A DNA stretch of 46,502 nucleotides from a bacterium (GCA_024275095.1 JAJRZV010000102.1:1-46502), one strand, 5' to 3'. Positions 24,990 to 34,660 are shown, counted from the stretch's first letter. Notes: a model not told the origin generated them from the letters alone. Numbers and translations: made by a program.

Positions 24990-25019
24990 TTGATTTTAAT
25001 CCTCAGTAGCATATATCCT
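24990..25019 (+). promoter_or_regulatory. Possible promoter of the alpha/beta hydrolase gene
   Basis: TTGATT (24990-24995) is followed after 18 bases by TATCCT (25014-25019), and AAAGGAGGG begins shortly after. The same TATCCT hexamer is used in the better promoter at 34661. The -10 lies only about 25 bases before the GTG start, so the leader would be short. Confidence 0.35.
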
Positions 25020-25042
25020 TTGCGCCCAAAAGGAGGGATAAC

Positions 25043-25960
25043 GTGGCTTATGCACACACAGATGATGGTGTAAAACTCTACTATGAAAAACATGGCAGAG
25101 GTGAGCCGACAATTGTATGCTGCAATGGCATAGGCGTTTCTACATTCTTTTGGAAATACATTATTCAGCATTTCTCTCGTCAGGGTTCTGTCATCGTGTG
25201 GGATTACCGAGGTCACGGGCGCTCTTCATATCCACCAGACCTGAACAATCTCACCATGGAGCGAAATGCTCGAGACGTGGCCGCCGTAATGGATGCAGCC
25301 GGGGTGAAAAAGGCTGTGCTTATAGGGCACAGCATGGGCACTCAGGTAATTTATGAATTTTACCGGCTTTTCCCTCAGCGAACCCTTGCCCTTGTCCCGG
25401 TTCTTGGTACCTATAAACATCCAGCCGACACTTTCTTCAACACATCGCTCTCAAAATATGTACTGTTTTTCGTTGCAGACTTTGCAGAAAAACACCCCAG
25501 AATCACACGAAAGGTCTGGGATTTTATGTTCACTCCGTGGCTGGGGTTTCATGCAGCACGTCTTTTCATTATTCATCCCACACTTTGTTCTTTTGAAGAC
25601 ATGAAGCCCTATTTTTACCATCTTCGAGAACTTAAAATGGAAGTATTCTTCAATATGGCTCGAAAAATGCAGGAACACAGTGCAGAAAAGGTGTTGCCGA
25701 AAATAAAAGTGCCCACTCTCATCATAGGAGGAGAAAAAGATGTGTTCACGCCCTCCTATCTTTCTTATGAAATGAACCGCCTTATCCCCAATTCCCGACT
25801 TCTCATGATAAAACAGGGAAGTCACGCGGCACTGGTGGAGCAACCAGACCTTATTAACTGCGAGCTTGATCGTTTTCTAAGAGAAAACGGTATCCTCCCG
25901 CCGCTTGGAAAAAAAGCAAGACCTGTAAGAAAAAAGAAGACGCAAAAGAAACCCTCATGA
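25043..25960 (+). CDS. Alpha/beta-hydrolase
   Basis: The 305-residue hydrolase has the oxyanion-hole region around VCCNGIGVSTFFW and strand 4 VIVWDYRGHGRSSYP. The nucleophile elbow is GHSMG (Ser97), the acid is probably Asp in GGEKDVFTP and the base His in QGSHAALVE. The catalytic triad is thus complete. The C-terminal 20 residues are very basic (KKARPVRKKKTQKK), which may tether it to the membrane or nucleic acid. The start is GTG, with AAAGGAGGG at good spacing. The substrate is unknown; esterase, lipase-like or dehalogenase-like activity is possible. The AlkP-family gene follows on the same strand. Confidence 0.85.
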   Translation: MAYAHTDDGVKLYYEKHGRGEPTIVCCNGIGVSTFFWKYIIQHFSRQGSVIVWDYRGHGRSSYPPDLNNLTMERNARDVAAVMDAAGVKKAVLIGHSMGTQVIYEFYRLFPQRTLALVPVLGTYKHPADTFFNTSLSKYVLFFVADFAEKHPRITRKVWDFMFTPWLGFHAARLFIIHPTLCSFEDMKPYFYHLRELKMEVFFNMARKMQEHSAEKVLPKIKVPTLIIGGEKDVFTPSYLSYEMNRLIPNSRLLMIKQGSHAALVEQPDLINCELDRFLRENGILPPLGKKARPVRKKKTQKKPS

Positions 25961-26000
25961 TCGCGCTCATTACTTTTTAGTCCGCGCACATTGATTAACA

Positions 26001-27368
26001 ATGAACTTTTTAAAAAAAATCTTGAGTCGCCGGAGAAAGAAACGCCTGCTTGTTATCGGTCTCGACGGTGTGCCCCCGGAGATGGCGTATGATGACCCGG
26101 GTCTTCACCTTCCACACCTGAGAAATCTCTTCGCATCAAGTGCAACCTATCGCATGAAGACCATCATACCACCCATTACAGTACCTGCGTGGGCATGTAT
26201 GGTTACAGGAAAAACGCCCGGTGAACTTGGTATATACGGGTTCCGTAACCGGCGTGCCGGTGCCTACCAGCTCGACATTGTTACATCACTGGATATTCAC
26301 CACTCCGCAATATGGGATGTTCTGGGCCGAAAAGGTAAAAACGTGTGCGTTATCGGTGTGCCCCCATCCTATCCACCACGCCCTGTCAATGGAATCATGC
26401 TCGGATGCTTTCTCACTCCTGATTCAGACAGCCCATATGCCTACCCTCCAGAGATAAAATCTGAAATCGAAGCGAACGTAGGACCTTTTCAGTTTGACGT
26501 AAGAAAATTTCGAACCGATGATAAAGAAAATCTGCTTCAACAAATTTATGATTTAACAGAATACAGGTTCCGTCTCTACCGGTATTTCATCAGACGCAGT
26601 GAGTGGGATTTCCTGATGTTCGTCGATATGGGACCTGACCGCATGCACCACGGATTCTGGAAATTTTACGACCCGCATCACATCCGTTATCAAAAAGACC
26701 ATCCGCTTAACTCTGCAATGCACAGGTACTACGCTGAACTGGACAAAAAAATAGGTGAACTTCTCGAAGATGTGGACGATACCACCACAGTGGTCGTCGT
26801 ATCTGACCACGGCGCGAAACGCATGGACGGTGGCATTTGTATCAACGAATGGCTCATGAAACACGGCTATCTTCACCTCACGCGTGCGCCGGATGGCATA
26901 GAACGAGTGGATGATATCGGGATTGACTGGTCACGAACAATTGCCTGGGGAGAGGGAGGATATTATGGACGCATATTCCTCAATATCAAAGGACGTGAAA
27001 AAAACGGCGTCCTCAGTCCCAAGGATGCCGAAAAGGTGAAACGTGAAATTATCGAAGGACTGGAAGAGCTCGGCGACGAGAATGGTCAACCGATAGGAAC
27101 AAAAGTGTACAAACCCGAGGATATCTATCCTGAAGCTGCAGGTACTCCTCCCGACCTCATCGCAATCTTCGGGGATCTGCACTGGCGTTCCATTGGAAGT
27201 GTAGGGTATGGTTCATTCTGGACCCGCGAAAACGATACCGGACCTGATGATGCCAACCATTCATGGCATGGAATTTTCAGCGTCACCGCTGACACCAGCA
27301 ATCGAGGAGATGCAGGAGAAATATCCATCCTGGATATACACAAGATATTACTTTCTCATCTGGAATAA
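26001..27368 (+). CDS. AlkP-superfamily phosphodiesterase/nucleotide pyrophosphatase-like enzyme
   Basis: The 455-residue protein of the type I phosphodiesterase/nucleotide pyrophosphatase group has the first metal Asp in [13 protein letters not shown] (Asp22), the nucleophile Thr region [25 protein letters not shown], further ligands in [14 protein letters not shown] (Asp213, His217) and [14 protein letters not shown] (Asp269, His270), and a late His in ANHSWHG. No signal peptide is seen, so it appears cytoplasmic. It lies 11 bases before the APS kinase gene on the same strand. Related proteins act on nucleotide, phospholipid or sulfate esters. A link to sulfated or phosphorylated metabolites is inferred only from the neighbour. 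Confidence 0.85.
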   Translation: MNFLKKILSRRRKKRLLVIGLDGVPPEMAYDDPGLHLPHLRNLFASSATYRMKTIIPPITVPAWACMVTGKTPGELGIYGFRNRRAGAYQLDIVTSLDIHHSAIWDVLGRKGKNVCVIGVPPSYPPRPVNGIMLGCFLTPDSDSPYAYPPEIKSEIEANVGPFQFDVRKFRTDDKENLLQQIYDLTEYRFRLYRYFIRRSEWDFLMFVDMGPDRMHHGFWKFYDPHHIRYQKDHPLNSAMHRYYAELDKKIGELLEDVDDTTTVVVVSDHGAKRMDGGICINEWLMKHGYLHLTRAPDGIERVDDIGIDWSRTIAWGEGGYYGRIFLNIKGREKNGVLSPKDAEKVKREIIEGLEELGDENGQPIGTKVYKPEDIYPEAAGTPPDLIAIFGDLHWRSIGSVGYGSFWTRENDTGPDDANHSWHGIFSVTADTSNRGDAGEISILDIHKILLSHLE

Positions 27369-27379
27369 AGGAGGGAACG

Positions 27380-27907
27380 ATGGCTCACAAAGGTTTTACC
27401 GTCTGGTTTACAGGGCTTCCCTGTTCCGGTAAAAGCACCCTTGCCCGGCTTCTGGAAAAAGAACTTCGAGCACGAGGTAAATACGTGGAGGTGCTGGACG
27501 GAGACGAAGTGCGGCAGAGACTCTCCAGGGGACTGGGGTTCTCAAAAGAAGACCGTGATGAAAATATCCGGCGTATTTCTTACGTGTGCAAGCTTCTCAG
27601 CCGCAACGGCGTGGTTGCCATTGCCGCCGCTATTTCTCCTTACAAAGCTGTCCGGGAAGAGGCACGTGCTGAAATCGAGAACTTTGTAGAGGTTTACGTA
27701 AAGTGTCCGGTGGAAGTATGTGCTGAAAGAGACGTGAAAGGGCTGTACAAGAAAGCACTTCGAGGTGAAATAAAAAATTTCACCGGAGTTTCAGATCCCT
27801 ATGAACCACCAGACAATCCAGAAGTAATTGTTGAAACAGACAAGGAAACAACAGAGGAAAGCGTCAACAAGATCCTTTCTAAATTGAAAGAGATGGGGCT
27901 TTTATAA
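27380..27907 (+). CDS. cysC: Adenylylsulfate (APS) kinase
   Basis: The 175-residue enzyme phosphorylates APS to PAPS with ATP. It shows the P-loop GLPCSGKST (residues 12-20), [28 protein letters not shown] and the [12 protein letters not shown] segment with the usual Ser86, ending in a nucleotide-binding [25 protein letters not shown]. Length is normal for a stand-alone CysC. GGAGGG precedes the ATG. No sulfate adenylyltransferase (cysN, cysD or sat), PAPS reductase or sulfotransferase lies in the window, so its PAPS may serve assimilation or a sulfation pathway encoded elsewhere. Confidence 0.93.
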   Translation: MAHKGFTVWFTGLPCSGKSTLARLLEKELRARGKYVEVLDGDEVRQRLSRGLGFSKEDRDENIRRISYVCKLLSRNGVVAIAAAISPYKAVREEARAEIENFVEVYVKCPVEVCAERDVKGLYKKALRGEIKNFTGVSDPYEPPDNPEVIVETDKETTEESVNKILSKLKEMGLL

Positions 27908-28011
27908 TCCACAACAACTGGCGATTTCTTCGTCAGCGCTGCTAGTAATGATGATTTTGCTTGAGAAAAACACATTCTGTTGTAATATTTTTGAGTAGCG
28001 TTCATAGAAAA

Positions 28012-29043
28012 ATGAAGGAAAGAAGGAAAACAATGTGGTTGATACGGTGGGTATGTATGATTGTGGCGTGTGTCTTCTTTCCGACAGGCACTTCTTCAGC
28101 TGGTGAAAAGATTCTCATCAAATTAGCGGGTCTTGCACCTGAGGGGTCCGTGTACATGGATGTTGCGCATCAATTTGAAAAAGCAGTGGAAAAGCGCACA
28201 GGCGGGCGTGTGGACATCCGATGGTACAGCGGCGGAGTACTTGGAGATGAAAAGGACCTCATAAGGCTTATCAAAATCGGGCAGATTCACGGAGCAGCGA
28301 TTACAGGCATGGGAGCTGGTTACATTGACATGTCCCTGAGAGCGCTTGAAATCCCCTTTCTGGTGAGAAGTTACCAGGAAGCAGATTCTCTCCTGCAAAA
28401 ACTTTTACCCATCATACGCAAGCGTGCAGAAAAGCGGGGTTTTGTGGTACTCGATCCGTCCGAGGCAGGTTTCGTTTATATCTTTACCGTAAAGCGACCT
28501 TTCAGAACGTTCAATGACCTGAGAGGTTGTCGCTTGTGGATATGGGGGGATGACCCATTTGCCGTGGAACTGGGCAAGCAGTTTGACGGCGTGATTCCTG
28601 TACTTCTTCCACTGACGGATCTTTTGATGGCGCTTTCAGCCGGGATCGTGGATTGCGTGTATTTCACCCCCATGGCTGTTATCGCTTTTCAACTGCACAC
28701 CCGATTGAAATACATGACCGAACTTCCCGTCACCTACGGGAGTGGATGGTTCGTCGTCAGCAAGTCGTTCTTATACTCCCTGCCGGCCGACATCAGGGAG
28801 GCCTTTATTACAGAATCTCACAAATATTTCGGCAATATTAAACAGCAGATTCGCAAGGACAACGCGCGTGCGCTTGCAGGTCTTAAAGACATCGGTATAA
28901 AAATCATTCAACCGAACCCTGACATCAAACCCCAACTCCAAAGCCTGCGGACTACAGCGTTCAACCACTTCGGCAAAAAATTCATGCCTCCGGAAATCGT
29001 TGAGGCCGTAAAAAAGGCAATGCCCGAGCTCGCCGCTGAATAA
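28012..29043 (+). CDS. TRAP-type (DctP/TAXI-like) periplasmic solute-binding protein
   Basis: The protein carries a signal peptide (MWLIRWVCMIVACVFFPTGTSSA) and a DctP-family fold: ILIKLAGLAPEGSVYMDVAHQFEKAVEKRTGGRVDIRWYSGGVLGDEKDLIRLIKIGQIHGA, then TFNDLRGCRLWIWGDDPFAVELGKQFDGVIPVLLPLTDLLMALSAGIVDCVYFTP. The Arg of the usual R-x-P/W carboxylate-binding region is replaced by W-I-W-G in this alignment, so a mono-carboxylate ligand cannot be assumed. Starts at 28012 (ATG) and 28033 (ATG with AGAAGGA upstream) are both plausible; a TTG at 27961 is less so. No DctQ or DctM membrane gene is adjacent, so it is an orphan binding protein. Confidence 0.82.
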   Translation: MKERRKTMWLIRWVCMIVACVFFPTGTSSAGEKILIKLAGLAPEGSVYMDVAHQFEKAVEKRTGGRVDIRWYSGGVLGDEKDLIRLIKIGQIHGAAITGMGAGYIDMSLRALEIPFLVRSYQEADSLLQKLLPIIRKRAEKRGFVVLDPSEAGFVYIFTVKRPFRTFNDLRGCRLWIWGDDPFAVELGKQFDGVIPVLLPLTDLLMALSAGIVDCVYFTPMAVIAFQLHTRLKYMTELPVTYGSGWFVVSKSFLYSLPADIREAFITESHKYFGNIKQQIRKDNARALAGLKDIGIKIIQPNPDIKPQLQSLRTTAFNHFGKKFMPPEIVEAVKKAMPELAAE

Positions 29044-29141
29044 AAACACCATATCACAAATACGCTCAGTGCCTTAAAGCACATCAACGTGCTCGCTGGA
29101 TTGAACCGGCCTGAACCTATATCATTATCACAACTTCAAAA

Positions 29142-30044
29142 GTGAAAAGAGCAGTGAACAAGCCTAACTCACAGGTGAACAAAAGCGTTGAGGATCCAGA
29201 ACTGGATACCACTATTGTGGATGTACACGTCCACATTTTTCCAGACAGGTTTTTCGATCGCATATGGAAGTACTTTGAAAAACATTACTGGCCTGTAGCG
29301 TATAAAAAATATGCTCACGATCTGGCAAAGATTCTGCGCACGCGTGTGAGTCGATACACAACGTTGTGTTACGCGCATAAACCTTCTGTTGCGAGAGAGC
29401 TTAACGAATTTGTACTAAACTACGCACAAAAGCATCCAGAGGCCATTCCAGTGGGTACGTTCCACCTCGAGGACAAAGACCTGGAGAGTTACGTAGAGGA
29501 AGCTGTATCACGGGGAATAAAAGGGTTTAAGGTACACCTCGAAGTACAGAACTTTGACCCTGCACATCCACGACTGCGTTACGTTTATAAATTGATGGCA
29601 GAAGCCGGGTGTGTGCTTCACATCCACTCTGCGCGAACCCCTGTCCCATGCGAATGGACAGGGGTTGCTCATTTTCGACGTGTTGTGAAGATGGCTCCTG
29701 ACCTGAAAATCGTTGTGGCACACGGAGGGTATCCCGAATTTGAAGAATACCTTATACTCGCCAGAGACCATCCTGTATATTTTGACCTGGCCATGGTGGG
29801 GGTGGATTTTCCTCTTATATGGGATATCCCTGAGACTCAAATAGAAACTATTGCGCGATTCCCCGACAAATTTGCTTTCGGCTCAGACTTTCCCAACATC
29901 CCTTATCAGTGGGAAAAGCAGGTGGAAACCGTTCGATCGTGGAATCTGGGAGCAGAAGCAGAGTCTTTTATTTTCTGGCGCACGGCCGCTACAATTTACG
30001 GCCTGCCAAGTGGAAAAAGGATGGAGTCAAGAATCAACCAATGA
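29142..30044 (+). CDS. Amidohydrolase family 2 (TIM-barrel metal-dependent hydrolase)
   Basis: The 300-residue cytoplasmic enzyme has the N-terminal H-x-H metal motif (IVDVHVHIFPDRF), GIKGFKVHLEVQNFDP, VLHIHSARTPVP, IVVAHGGYPEF and the C-terminal GSDFPNIPYQWEKQ with the catalytic Asp. This is the amidohydrolase_2 (ACMSD/decarboxylase-like) group, which includes hydrolases and non-oxidative decarboxylases. The substrate is not deducible. The start is GTG. Its stop overlaps the ATG of the ZIP transporter (ATGA), suggesting translational coupling and perhaps a zinc supply for this metalloenzyme. Confidence 0.83.
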   Translation: MKRAVNKPNSQVNKSVEDPELDTTIVDVHVHIFPDRFFDRIWKYFEKHYWPVAYKKYAHDLAKILRTRVSRYTTLCYAHKPSVARELNEFVLNYAQKHPEAIPVGTFHLEDKDLESYVEEAVSRGIKGFKVHLEVQNFDPAHPRLRYVYKLMAEAGCVLHIHSARTPVPCEWTGVAHFRRVVKMAPDLKIVVAHGGYPEFEEYLILARDHPVYFDLAMVGVDFPLIWDIPETQIETIARFPDKFAFGSDFPNIPYQWEKQVETVRSWNLGAEAESFIFWRTAATIYGLPSGKRMESRINQ

Positions 30045-30781
30045 CACTTTTAGCATTTATTGTGCTCTTCTCTTTTCTCGCCAGCATTGGAGCTGTTACA
30101 GTAGCTGCGGTTTTGCTCCTGCTCGGCCAGGAGAAACGGGCACGGGTCGTACCTGCTTTAACAAGTTTTGCAGCGGGTGTACTCCTGGCCTCTGCTACTG
30201 TTGGGCTCTTGCCCGAAGCTGCCAGCAAAGCGGGAATTCATTATGTTATGGAGACGCTTCTTGCAGGACTTTTCTTGTTTTTTGCCCTGGAAAAATTGTT
30301 GCTGTGGCGTCACTGCCACGATGAGGAGTGCGAAACACACGGAGAAATGTCGGGAGTACTCGTTCTAATAGGAGACGCGTTCCACAATTTCGTGGATGGT
30401 GTGATCCTTTCATTGGCGTTTCTCTCGGGAAAGGAGATAGGCTACATGGTGGCTGCGGCTGTCATCGCTCACGAGGTTCCACAGGAAATAGGCGATTTTG
30501 CGGTACTGCTTCACTCTGGACTGCCTCCACGAAAAGCTTATGGACTTAATGTACTCTCAAGTACAACCACTTTTGCCGGGGCGCTGCTGGGATACTTTTT
30601 TCTCCCTCTTATAACACCCCTGCTTCCCTACGTGATGGCTCTGGCTGCTGCGAGTTTTCTATACGTGGCCATGGCCGATATTATCCCTGTCCTGCATCGT
30701 GAAACATCGACACATGCTGTGCTCATACAGCTAATGCTCATGCTCACCGGAGCCATTACAATCATCGCTATACACCATTGA
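30041..30781 (+). CDS. ZIP-family divalent metal transporter
   Basis: The 246-residue membrane protein of the ZIP family (usually zinc or iron uptake) has the TM4 signature GDAFHNFVDGVILSLAF with the His and Asp ligands, and TM5 AVIAHEVPQEIGDFAVLLHSG with HEVPQE. A short His/Cys/Glu-rich cytoplasmic loop (WRHCHDEECETHGE) lies between TM3 and TM4, as is usual. I start at the ATG at 30041, which overlaps the amidohydrolase stop; the longer frame to 29909 is an extension without hydrophobic character. Confidence 0.9.
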   Translation: MTLLAFIVLFSFLASIGAVTVAAVLLLLGQEKRARVVPALTSFAAGVLLASATVGLLPEAASKAGIHYVMETLLAGLFLFFALEKLLLWRHCHDEECETHGEMSGVLVLIGDAFHNFVDGVILSLAFLSGKEIGYMVAAAVIAHEVPQEIGDFAVLLHSGLPPRKAYGLNVLSSTTTFAGALLGYFFLPLITPLLPYVMALAAASFLYVAMADIIPVLHRETSTHAVLIQLMLMLTGAITIIAIHH

Positions 30782-30838
30782 ATTCACTGAAAAACTGAAT
30801 GTTCCCCCATTGCAGCAGCTACTGAAAATACTTGATTA

Positions 30839-30856
30839 TGAGTGAACGTTCATTCA
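30839..30856. promoter_or_regulatory. TetR/FadR-like operator upstream of the beta-oxidation operon
   Basis: TGAGTGAACGTTCATTCA is an 18-bp dyad with eight of nine pairs matching. It strongly resembles operators of TetR-type fatty-acid regulators, for example the TGAATGA-(4 to 5)-TCATTCA pattern of Bacillus FadR. It overlaps a possible -35 (TTCAAA, 30853-30858), 18 bases before TAAAAT (30877-30882). A bound repressor would therefore block this promoter until released, in that family by long-chain acyl-CoA. No tetR gene lies in the window. Confidence 0.6.
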
Positions 30857-30885
30857 AAATAAATCCCTGCCAGCGGTAAAATACG

Positions 30886-30908
30886 GGCCTGCAAAAACGC
30901 GGCAGGCC
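30886..30908 (+). other. Hairpin in the fadN 5' leader
   Basis: GGCCTGC (30886-30892) and GCAGGCC (30902-30908) form a perfect 7-bp GC-rich stem with a 9-base loop. It is followed by GAAAAAAACAG and the ribosome site AAGGAGGGG. It would sit at the start of the mRNA and could stabilise it. It is not a terminator, since no T-run follows. Confidence 0.45.
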
Positions 30909-30936
30909 GAAAAAAACAGAAAGGAGGGGTGTTGCC

Positions 30937-33339
30937 ATGAGGGATATCAAAAAAGTGGCTGTCCTGGGAGCAGGGGTCATGGGAAGCGGCATCGCCGCTC
31001 ATCTGGCAAATGCGGGGGTTAAAGTACTTCTTCTGGATATTGTACCCCCTGACCTCAAACCCGAAGAAAAAGAAGACCGTAACGCCAGAAATCGCTTTGC
31101 CATGAACGGACTCCAGAACGCGTTAAAAGCGAAACCCGCAGCCTTCTACGTGAAAGACAATGCCGAATTGATTGAAGTAGGAAATTTTGAAGATGATCTG
31201 GAAAAAATCAAAGACTGTGACTGGGTAATCGAAGCCGTCATCGAAAACCTGGAAATCAAGCGGAAGCTCTTCGAGCAGGTGGACAAACATCGGGGGGAAA
31301 ACACCATCGTCACATCCAACACCTCCGGCCTCTCCCTGGAAAAGATGATCGAAGGCAGAACCGAGGGGTTTCGCAAGCACTTCTTCATCACGCACTTTTT
31401 TAATCCCGTACGCTACATGAAGCTCCTGGAGATTATCCCCGGAAAGGACACCGATCCTGAACTGGTTGACTTCATCGTTAACTTTGCCACCTGGAAACTG
31501 GGCAAAGGTATTGTTTACGGCAAGGACACACCCAACTTTATTGCCAACCGCATTGGTGTTTATGGAATGATGAAAACCATCCACCTCATGGTGGAGATGG
31601 GCTACGAAGTAGACGAGGTTGATGCCATTGTAGGACCGGCACTGGGAAGGCCGCGTTCGGCAGCATTCGGCACGGCAGATTTAGTCGGTCTCGACACGTT
31701 TCTGCATGTTGCACATACTGTATATGAGAATTGTCCTGACGATGAAGAAAGGGATGTGTTCAAAGAACCGGATTTCCTCAAGCACATGGTCGAGAACCAA
31801 CTGCTCGGTCGTAAAAGCGGCGCAGGGTTTTACAAGCGCGAAAAGGACCCGGATACCGGCGAAAAGAAAAAACTTGTATTCGATTACAAAAATCTTTCTT
31901 ACAGGGAAGCGAAGAAATACGACTATGAGTCTCTCAAAGCAGCAAAGGGCATTCACGATGTTGATGAGCGGGTACGCAAGGTTGTGTTCGCCGAAGACAG
32001 AGCGGGACTCTTCGCATGGAAGGTAATGGCGCACACACTTATTTACGCTGCCAACCGTCTTGGCGAAATTGCTGATGATATTGTGAACATTGATAATGCC
32101 ATGAAATGGGGATTTAACTGGACCCGGGGGCCTTTTGAAACGTGGAATGCTCTCGGAGTTAAAAAAGTTGTCGAGCGCATGGAACAGGAAGGGATGAATG
32201 TTCCTGGCTGGGTAAAGGAAATGCTTGATGCTGGCCATGAAGCATTTTACGTGGAAAAGGACGGGGTCCTTCACTACTGGGACCCTCAAAGCAAATCTTA
32301 CAAGCCTGTCCCCAGGCCCAAGGAACTCATTATTCTCAAAGACCTCAAGAAGGACAAGAAACGAATCGTGGCGAGCAATATGAGTGCATCACTGGTGGAT
32401 ATTGGCGATGATGTGCTCTGTCTCGAATTTCACAGTTATCTGGTACCCAACATGAATCCCATTGACGACGACATGGTGGACATGATGGATAAAGGTGTTG
32501 AAGAAGCAGAAAGGAACTTCAAGGGTCTCGTCATACACAACCAGTCAGAAAACTTCAGTGCCGGTGCCAATGTAATGCTGCTCCTCATGTCAGCCCGCAA
32601 TAAAGACTGGGACAAAATCAACGACATCGTCAGCCGCTTCCAGATGGCAAATCTGAAACTTCGTAGGAGCAAGGTGCCTGTTGTCGCTGCTCCTTTTGGA
32701 TTCACACTGGGTGGCGGAGCTGAGGTGGTGATGGGTGCTGATAGAGTATGTGCGGCAGCGGAAACGTACATGGGTCTTGTGGAGGTGGGTGTGGGTCTCA
32801 TCCCGGGTGGCGGAGGGACATTAGACCTTCTCATAAGAAATCTTGAAGGAATAGACGAGCCAATCCTTTCAAACCTGCCTTTTATACGTAACGCTTTTGA
32901 AACCATAGCCATGGCAAAGGTGGCAAGCAGTGGTGAAGAAGCAAAGAAAATGAAGTTTCTGCGGTCAAACGACAAAATCGTACCCAACCGCGACCTGCAA
33001 CTTCACGTGGCCAAGCAGATGGTCATTGGAATGTACAACGAGGGTTATGAGCCTCCGAAGTCCGTGAAATTACACCTGCCGGGTCTGGACGGCGTGGCTA
33101 CGTTCAAGGTCGTTCTGCGCAACCTCAGGCAAACGCATCAGATCACGGAATATGAGGAAAAAATCGGTGAGAAACTGGCTTATGTACTGTGCGGTGGTGA
33201 TACACATATCAGCCATCCACTCAGTGAAGAGTACATCCTTGAACTGGAAAGAGAGGCATTCGTCAGCCTCTGCGGTGAAGAAAAAACCCAGGAGAGAATG
33301 GAATACTTCCTCAAGCACAATAAACCACTGAGGAATTAA
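30937..33339 (+). CDS. fadN: 3-hydroxyacyl-CoA dehydrogenase/enoyl-CoA hydratase fusion (FadN type)
   Basis: The 800-residue bifunctional beta-oxidation enzyme hydrates 2-enoyl-CoA and oxidises L-3-hydroxyacyl-CoA with NAD+. The dehydrogenase comes first: VAVLGAGVMGSGIAAHLANAGVKV (NAD loop), NTSGLSLEKM, the catalytic His region ITHFFNPVRYMKLLEII and GKGIVYGKDTPNFIANRIG. The C-terminal crotonase domain has NFSAGANV (oxyanion hole), TLGGGAEVVMGADRVCAAAETYMGLVEVGVGLIPGGGG with both Glu residues. This order is the reverse of E. coli FadB/FadJ and matches B. subtilis FadN. AAGGAGGGG precedes the ATG. The partner thiolase follows 51 bases later. Confidence 0.93.
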   Translation: MRDIKKVAVLGAGVMGSGIAAHLANAGVKVLLLDIVPPDLKPEEKEDRNARNRFAMNGLQNALKAKPAAFYVKDNAELIEVGNFEDDLEKIKDCDWVIEAVIENLEIKRKLFEQVDKHRGENTIVTSNTSGLSLEKMIEGRTEGFRKHFFITHFFNPVRYMKLLEIIPGKDTDPELVDFIVNFATWKLGKGIVYGKDTPNFIANRIGVYGMMKTIHLMVEMGYEVDEVDAIVGPALGRPRSAAFGTADLVGLDTFLHVAHTVYENCPDDEERDVFKEPDFLKHMVENQLLGRKSGAGFYKREKDPDTGEKKKLVFDYKNLSYREAKKYDYESLKAAKGIHDVDERVRKVVFAEDRAGLFAWKVMAHTLIYAANRLGEIADDIVNIDNAMKWGFNWTRGPFETWNALGVKKVVERMEQEGMNVPGWVKEMLDAGHEAFYVEKDGVLHYWDPQSKSYKPVPRPKELIILKDLKKDKKRIVASNMSASLVDIGDDVLCLEFHSYLVPNMNPIDDDMVDMMDKGVEEAERNFKGLVIHNQSENFSAGANVMLLLMSARNKDWDKINDIVSRFQMANLKLRRSKVPVVAAPFGFTLGGGAEVVMGADRVCAAAETYMGLVEVGVGLIPGGGGTLDLLIRNLEGIDEPILSNLPFIRNAFETIAMAKVASSGEEAKKMKFLRSNDKIVPNRDLQLHVAKQMVIGMYNEGYEPPKSVKLHLPGLDGVATFKVVLRNLRQTHQITEYEEKIGEKLAYVLCGGDTHISHPLSEEYILELEREAFVSLCGEEKTQERMEYFLKHNKPLRN

Positions 33340-33390
33340 TGGAATGAAATCTGGAAGGTTTAACAGAACAATTAGTGAGGAGGTGCCACA

Positions 33391-34557
33391 ATGAAAAATG
33401 CGGTCATCGTTGCGGCTGCCAGAAGCCCCATTGCCAGGGCTCGCAGGGGCAGCCTTAAAGATACGCGGCCAGAGGACTTTGCAGCTCAGGTTCTGCAGGG
33501 TCTCATGAAAAAAGTAGAGGGTAAGGTTGAGTACGCAGATGTGGACGACATCATCATGGGCTGTGCATTTCCCGAGGGTGAGCAGGGGATGAACGTGGCG
33601 CGTATTATTGCTTTGCACGCGGGTTTTCCCGATTCTGTTCCAGCCGAAACCATCAATCGGTTTTGCAGTTCAGGATCTCAAAGTATCGCTCACGCGGCTG
33701 ACAGTATCAAAGCCGGTAACGCTGATATCGTTATTGCAGGTGGAGTAGAGTCCATGACCATGGTGCCCATGGGTGGACTCAAGCCCATATCCAACTGGAA
33801 TGTTCTTGAAAAAGTACCTGACATGTACGTGTACATGGGTACAACCGCCGAGGAAGTTGCACGACGGTTTAACATCTCACGCGAGGAACAAGATCGGTTT
33901 GCGTATGAAAGTCACATGAAAGCCATCAAAGCTATTGACGAAGGTAAATTCAAAGACGAAATTATTCCCATTAAAACACGCGTGTTCAAAAACGGGAAAT
34001 GGGAAGAGATTGTGTTCGATACAGATGAATGTCCCAGACGTGACACAAGCCTTGAAAGTCTTGCCAAACTGAGGCCGGCATTCGACCCTACCGGAACCGT
34101 AACCGCAGGCAACTCATCACCTCTCAACGATGGTGCTGCATTCGTAATGCTGATGAGTGAAGAAGAAGCAAAAAAACGCGGGCTGGAAATTCTTGCCTAT
34201 GTGCGCAACTGGGCGGTTGCTGGCGTAGATCCGCTTATCATGGGTATCGGTCCTGTAAAAGCAGTGCCCAAACTGCTGGAGAGAACAGGACTCTCACTGG
34301 AAGATATAGACCTTTTTGAACTCAACGAGGCCTTTGCTTCTCAGTCAGTGTACTGTGTAAAAGAACTCGGGCTTGACCCTGCAAAAGTGAATGTTAACGG
34401 TGGTGCTATTGCATTGGGCCATCCACTCGGGTGTACAGGAGCTTATCTCACGGCTAAACTCGTATACGAAATGAAAAGAAGAAATGCCAAGCGCGGCATT
34501 GTAACAATGTGTATAGGTGGAGGCATGGGCTTCGCCATCCTTTACGAAAGGGAGTGA
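33391..34557 (+). CDS. fadA: Acetyl-CoA acyltransferase (3-ketoacyl-CoA thiolase)
   Basis: The 388-residue thiolase cleaves 3-ketoacyl-CoA to acetyl-CoA and the shortened acyl-CoA. Catalytic residues are visible: Cys92 in [16 protein letters not shown], the His in [18 protein letters not shown] and the second Cys in TMCIGGGMG, with NEAFASQ. It forms an operon with the fadN gene, as in Bacillus fadN-fadA-fadE, although no acyl-CoA dehydrogenase follows here. GAGGAGG precedes the ATG, and a strong terminator follows. Confidence 0.94.
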   Translation: MKNAVIVAAARSPIARARRGSLKDTRPEDFAAQVLQGLMKKVEGKVEYADVDDIIMGCAFPEGEQGMNVARIIALHAGFPDSVPAETINRFCSSGSQSIAHAADSIKAGNADIVIAGGVESMTMVPMGGLKPISNWNVLEKVPDMYVYMGTTAEEVARRFNISREEQDRFAYESHMKAIKAIDEGKFKDEIIPIKTRVFKNGKWEEIVFDTDECPRRDTSLESLAKLRPAFDPTGTVTAGNSSPLNDGAAFVMLMSEEEAKKRGLEILAYVRNWAVAGVDPLIMGIGPVKAVPKLLERTGLSLEDIDLFELNEAFASQSVYCVKELGLDPAKVNVNGGAIALGHPLGCTGAYLTAKLVYEMKRRNAKRGIVTMCIGGGMGFAILYERE

Positions 34558-34602
34558 TAGCACAGTAAGCACATCCTGGATATCAAACAAGGCCTGTTTC
34601 TG

Positions 34603-34636
34603 AGCCGGCACCGCACGGTGTCGGCTTTTTTATTTA
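34603..34636 (+). terminator. Rho-independent terminator after fadA
   Basis: AGCCGGCACCG and CGGTGTCGGCT form an 11-bp stem with one G-T pair around a two-base apex (in practice a loop of about four). TTTTTTATTT follows at once. It lies about 45 bases after the thiolase stop and separates the beta-oxidation operon from the next promoter. Confidence 0.9.
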
Positions 34637-34660
34637 CTATTCACAATGCTGTTGAAGAGG

